From: Gordonia amicalis NBRC 100051 = JCM 11271
GTDB lineage: Bacteria; Actinomycetota; Actinomycetes; Mycobacteriales; Mycobacteriaceae
DNA length: 64,000 nucleotides
NCBI RefSeq assembly: GCF_000332995.1
Contig: NZ_BANS01000015.1
Span: 124,001 to 188,000 of the forward strand
Direction: 5' to 3'
Below, piece after piece: positions 62,450 through 64,000 of the stretch; within the stretch, counting starts at the first letter, position 1; the number at the start of each line of letters is the position of its first letter. The notes below the pieces were generated by a model, which searched no databases, was not told where the DNA came from, and saw nothing but the letters and a program-made list of their open reading frames with translations. The translations under genes were made by a program, and so were the position numbers.

Positions 62450-63081
62450 TGTCCGAGGTGGAAGAAACAGCACGAGAGATCGAGCGATACGCCCGCAGTG
62501 TGGTAACCGGACCCGGTTCTGAACCCGGGGACCCGGGTGCTCGCGAAGCGGCGCTGACCCGCGTTCATGACGCACTCCAATTAGGTCGTCGCGCAGAGGA
62601 ATTGCTCAGTGCCACGGCTCGCGCCGCACGTGAGTTCGGCTGTACCTGGCAGGAGATCGGCGACGTCGTCGGCGTCACCCGTCAGGCGGCGTTCCAACGC
62701 TTCGGCAAGCCCATCGATCCCAGAACAGGAGCCCCCATGCAGAAAATCTCCATTCCCCACGCCGACGCGATGGCCCTCGACCTGATCGAGAAGATCTCCA
62801 CGGCCGAGTGGACAACTGTCACAGCTCGTTTCGACGAGACGATGTCGGCCGCACTCTCGGACGCCGCGCTGGCCGACGCCTGGGCGTCGGTGGTCGCTCT
62901 CCAAGGCGAACTCGAGAGCACCGGAACGCCTTTCGTGCGCGGCCACGGGCTGCACACGGTGGTCGACGTCCCGCTCGAGCAGGAGGCCGGCGAGATGGTG
63001 TTCCGTGTCGCATTCGACGCCGACGGCCGGATCGCGGGTCTGTTCTTCCTCAACCCCGATGCGGCGAGCAAGGAACTCTGA
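62449..63081 (+). CDS. HTH protein with C-terminal DUF3887 domain
   Basis: A 210-residue protein. Residues about 25-90 form an actinobacterial helix-turn-helix (LGRRAEELLSATARAAREFG, WQEIGDVVGVTRQAAFQRFG), followed from about 105 by a DUF3887-like domain (DLIEKISTAEWTTVTARFDE, WASVVALQGELES, VVFRVAFDADGRIAGLFFLN-like end). DUF3887 is an NTF2-like fold associated with secreted or hydrolase proteins. The GTG coincides with the predicted transcription start, and two palindromes overlap its promoter, suggesting autoregulation. Function unknown. Confidence 0.82.
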   Translation: MSEVEETAREIERYARSVVTGPGSEPGDPGAREAALTRVHDALQLGRRAEELLSATARAAREFGCTWQEIGDVVGVTRQAAFQRFGKPIDPRTGAPMQKISIPHADAMALDLIEKISTAEWTTVTARFDETMSAALSDAALADAWASVVALQGELESTGTPFVRGHGLHTVVDVPLEQEAGEMVFRVAFDADGRIAGLFFLNPDAASKEL

Positions 63082-63097
63082 GCGACCACGCACAAAC

Positions 63098-63142
63098 AGA
63101 ATGCGGGCTGACAGTCGGTTTCCGGCACTCAGCCCGCATTCT
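63098..63142. terminator. Bidirectional hairpin terminator
   Basis: Perfect 14-base stem AGAATGCGGGCTGA / TCAGCCCGCATTCT with a 17-base loop, between two convergent genes. Confidence 0.8.
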
Positions 63143-63153
63143 TGTACGGACGC

Positions 63154-64000
63154 TTATCGCAGGTTCGCCTTGCTGTCGAAGAAGTACACCTCACCGAGGT
63201 TGGTCGCGGTGGCGACCTGGCCCGAGTAGGAGATCGAGACACCGGTCGCGAAACCCGCGGAGTTCGGTAGCGGCAGAGACCGTTTGGTCGTACCGTCCGC
63301 GGTGGAGACCTCCACCAGCGACAGCGTGTCCTTGCCGGCGTCCCGGACGACGGTCCACGCGGTCTTCTGCTGGGTGAGCGCCGACAGGCTCACCGTGGCG
63401 AGATCGGTGCGCTGCCAGAGGCGTTCGGCACGGTCACCCGCGTCGCGGTAAAGGGTGAGCGGGGCGCCGAGCGAACCGGTGGGGATGATCAGGCCGTCGG
63501 GTGACACGGTCATCGTCGCGAAGCCGTGACCGCCGATGTCCTGCGTCCACTTGGTCGACCCGTCCTCGGTGTTCAGTGCGACGATCTTGCCGTCGCGCGA
63601 GAACGCATAGAGGGTCGCGCCGTCGGCGGACAGGGTCGGCGTACCGACTACTCCGCTCGGGACATCGGCCGTCCAGGCGGTGCGCACCTCGCGCTTGCCG
63701 CCCACCTTGTTGTACTTCATCGACCGGATCTGCGACGACGCGGCACCCTCGGGAAAGAAATTGAGGTAGAAGCGTTCTCGACCGGTGTCGACGGCGGCGG
63801 GCGCGGGAATCGCGCACTGCGGTCCGTTGCGCACACAGTCGCCGAAGCCGAGAAGCGGCTGCTCCGGATCGGCGTCGTCGCGCAGCTTCACCTCGGGGGC
63901 GACGAGCTCGTTGCGCTGGGTGTCGATCAGCAGGATCTGGCCCTGGGTCGTGGTCACCAGCACTTCATTCGGCGCGGCGAACTTCGCTGAGAGCGGGACG
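63154..64000 (-). CDS. PQQ-binding-like beta-propeller protein, N-terminal part cut by the window edge
   Basis: At least 282 residues; the frame stays open to the right edge, so the N-terminus (and any membrane anchor) is outside. The sequence shows propeller blades with the WD/PQQ-like pattern: SADGATLYAFSRDGKIVALNTEDGSTKWTQ (by parts: GATLYAFSRDGKIVAL, EDGSTKWTQDIG) and NLGEVYFFDSKANLR. Two Cys (GDCVRNGPQC) could be a disulfide in an exported protein. Binding of PQQ itself is not implied; many such proteins are envelope scaffolds. Function unknown. Confidence 0.78.
   Translation of the reverse strand, partial: VPLSAKFAAPNEVLVTTTQGQILLIDTQRNELVAPEVKLRDDADPEQPLLGFGDCVRNGPQCAIPAPAAVDTGRERFYLNFFPEGAASSQIRSMKYNKVGGKREVRTAWTADVPSGVVGTPTLSADGATLYAFSRDGKIVALNTEDGSTKWTQDIGGHGFATMTVSPDGLIIPTGSLGAPLTLYRDAGDRAERLWQRTDLATVSLSALTQQKTAWTVVRDAGKDTLSLVEVSTADGTTKRSLPLPNSAGFATGVSISYSGQVATATNLGEVYFFDSKANLR

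Overview
The window is a 64 kb stretch of a high-GC chromosome from a mycolic-acid actinobacterium (order Mycobacteriales). Gene order closely follows several blocks of the Mycobacterium tuberculosis chromosome: fdxA-dapC, dapD/dapE-log-fadD6-folP2-gpgS-DUF3117-glgM/glgC, fbiA-fbiB, whiB2-DUF3499-TobH-manA, nrdHIEF and fecB-ctaD-serB2-ABC-NUDIX-echA17. Lineage-specific insertions, the compactness and the lack of PE/PPE genes suggest Gordonia or a close relative. The genus is an inference; no rRNA or tRNA gene is present to confirm it.

Layout. 1-2.5 kb: the tail of a Baeyer-Villiger-type flavin monooxygenase, coupled to a CofG-only deazaflavin synthase half. 2.5-5.0 kb: a metal-stress operon (ArsR regulator, cation efflux protein, DUF3703, micro-ORF) and a sulfur operon (cysteine dioxygenase, rhodanese) preceded by a polycysteine leader peptide. 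5.4-7.0 kb: ferredoxin and DapC. 7.0-10 kb: a TetR regulator divergent from an internally duplicated membrane protein. 10-22.5 kb: lysine/peptidoglycan genes (dapD, dapE), two LOG-family genes, fadD6, folP2, gpgS, a DivIVA-like protein, DUF3117, an rRNA methyltransferase and the glycogen/maltosyl pair glgM and glgC. 22.5-26.8 kb: a repeat-rich gap, then the overlapping operon fbiA-fbiB-NUDIX (coenzyme F420) and whiB2. 27-30.7 kb: metallopeptidase, DUF3499, TobH-like protein and manA. 30.7-34.1 kb: divergent type VII secretion genes eccE and eccB without the rest of an ESX locus. 34-38 kb: a MerR regulator fused to sliding-clamp-like domains, a urate-hydroxylase-like flavoprotein, TetR and an FMN reductase. 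38-42.6 kb: the class Ib ribonucleotide reductase operon nrdHIEF behind two NrdR-type boxes. 42.6-48.5 kb: a SWIM/SNF2 pair, a small stress ORF with a SigF-type promoter, a carbonic anhydrase and lipoprotein FecB. 48.7-64 kb: ctaD, serB2, a VOC protein, PTH2, a frame-shifted cupin, a CrtC/AttH-like orphan, an LLM oxidoreductase, ABC ATPase, NUDIX, LigD-type primase/polymerase, echA17, methyltransferases, a DUF3887 regulator-like protein and a truncated beta-propeller protein.

Functionally the window is mostly core metabolism: diaminopimelate, F420, methylglucose lipopolysaccharide/glycogen, mannose, dNTP supply, the respiratory oxidase and serine. Four-base ATGA/GTGA overlaps are very frequent, which marks tight translational coupling. 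Several genes have a TANNNT -10 element 6-9 bases upstream of the start codon, which predicts leaderless mRNAs. Two genes (the duplicated membrane protein and the cupin) appear to carry single-base frame disruptions near their 5' ends. The most unusual items are the MerR/clamp fusion, the CofG-only gene, the polycysteine leader, the SigF-type small ORF and the split EccB/EccE pair.
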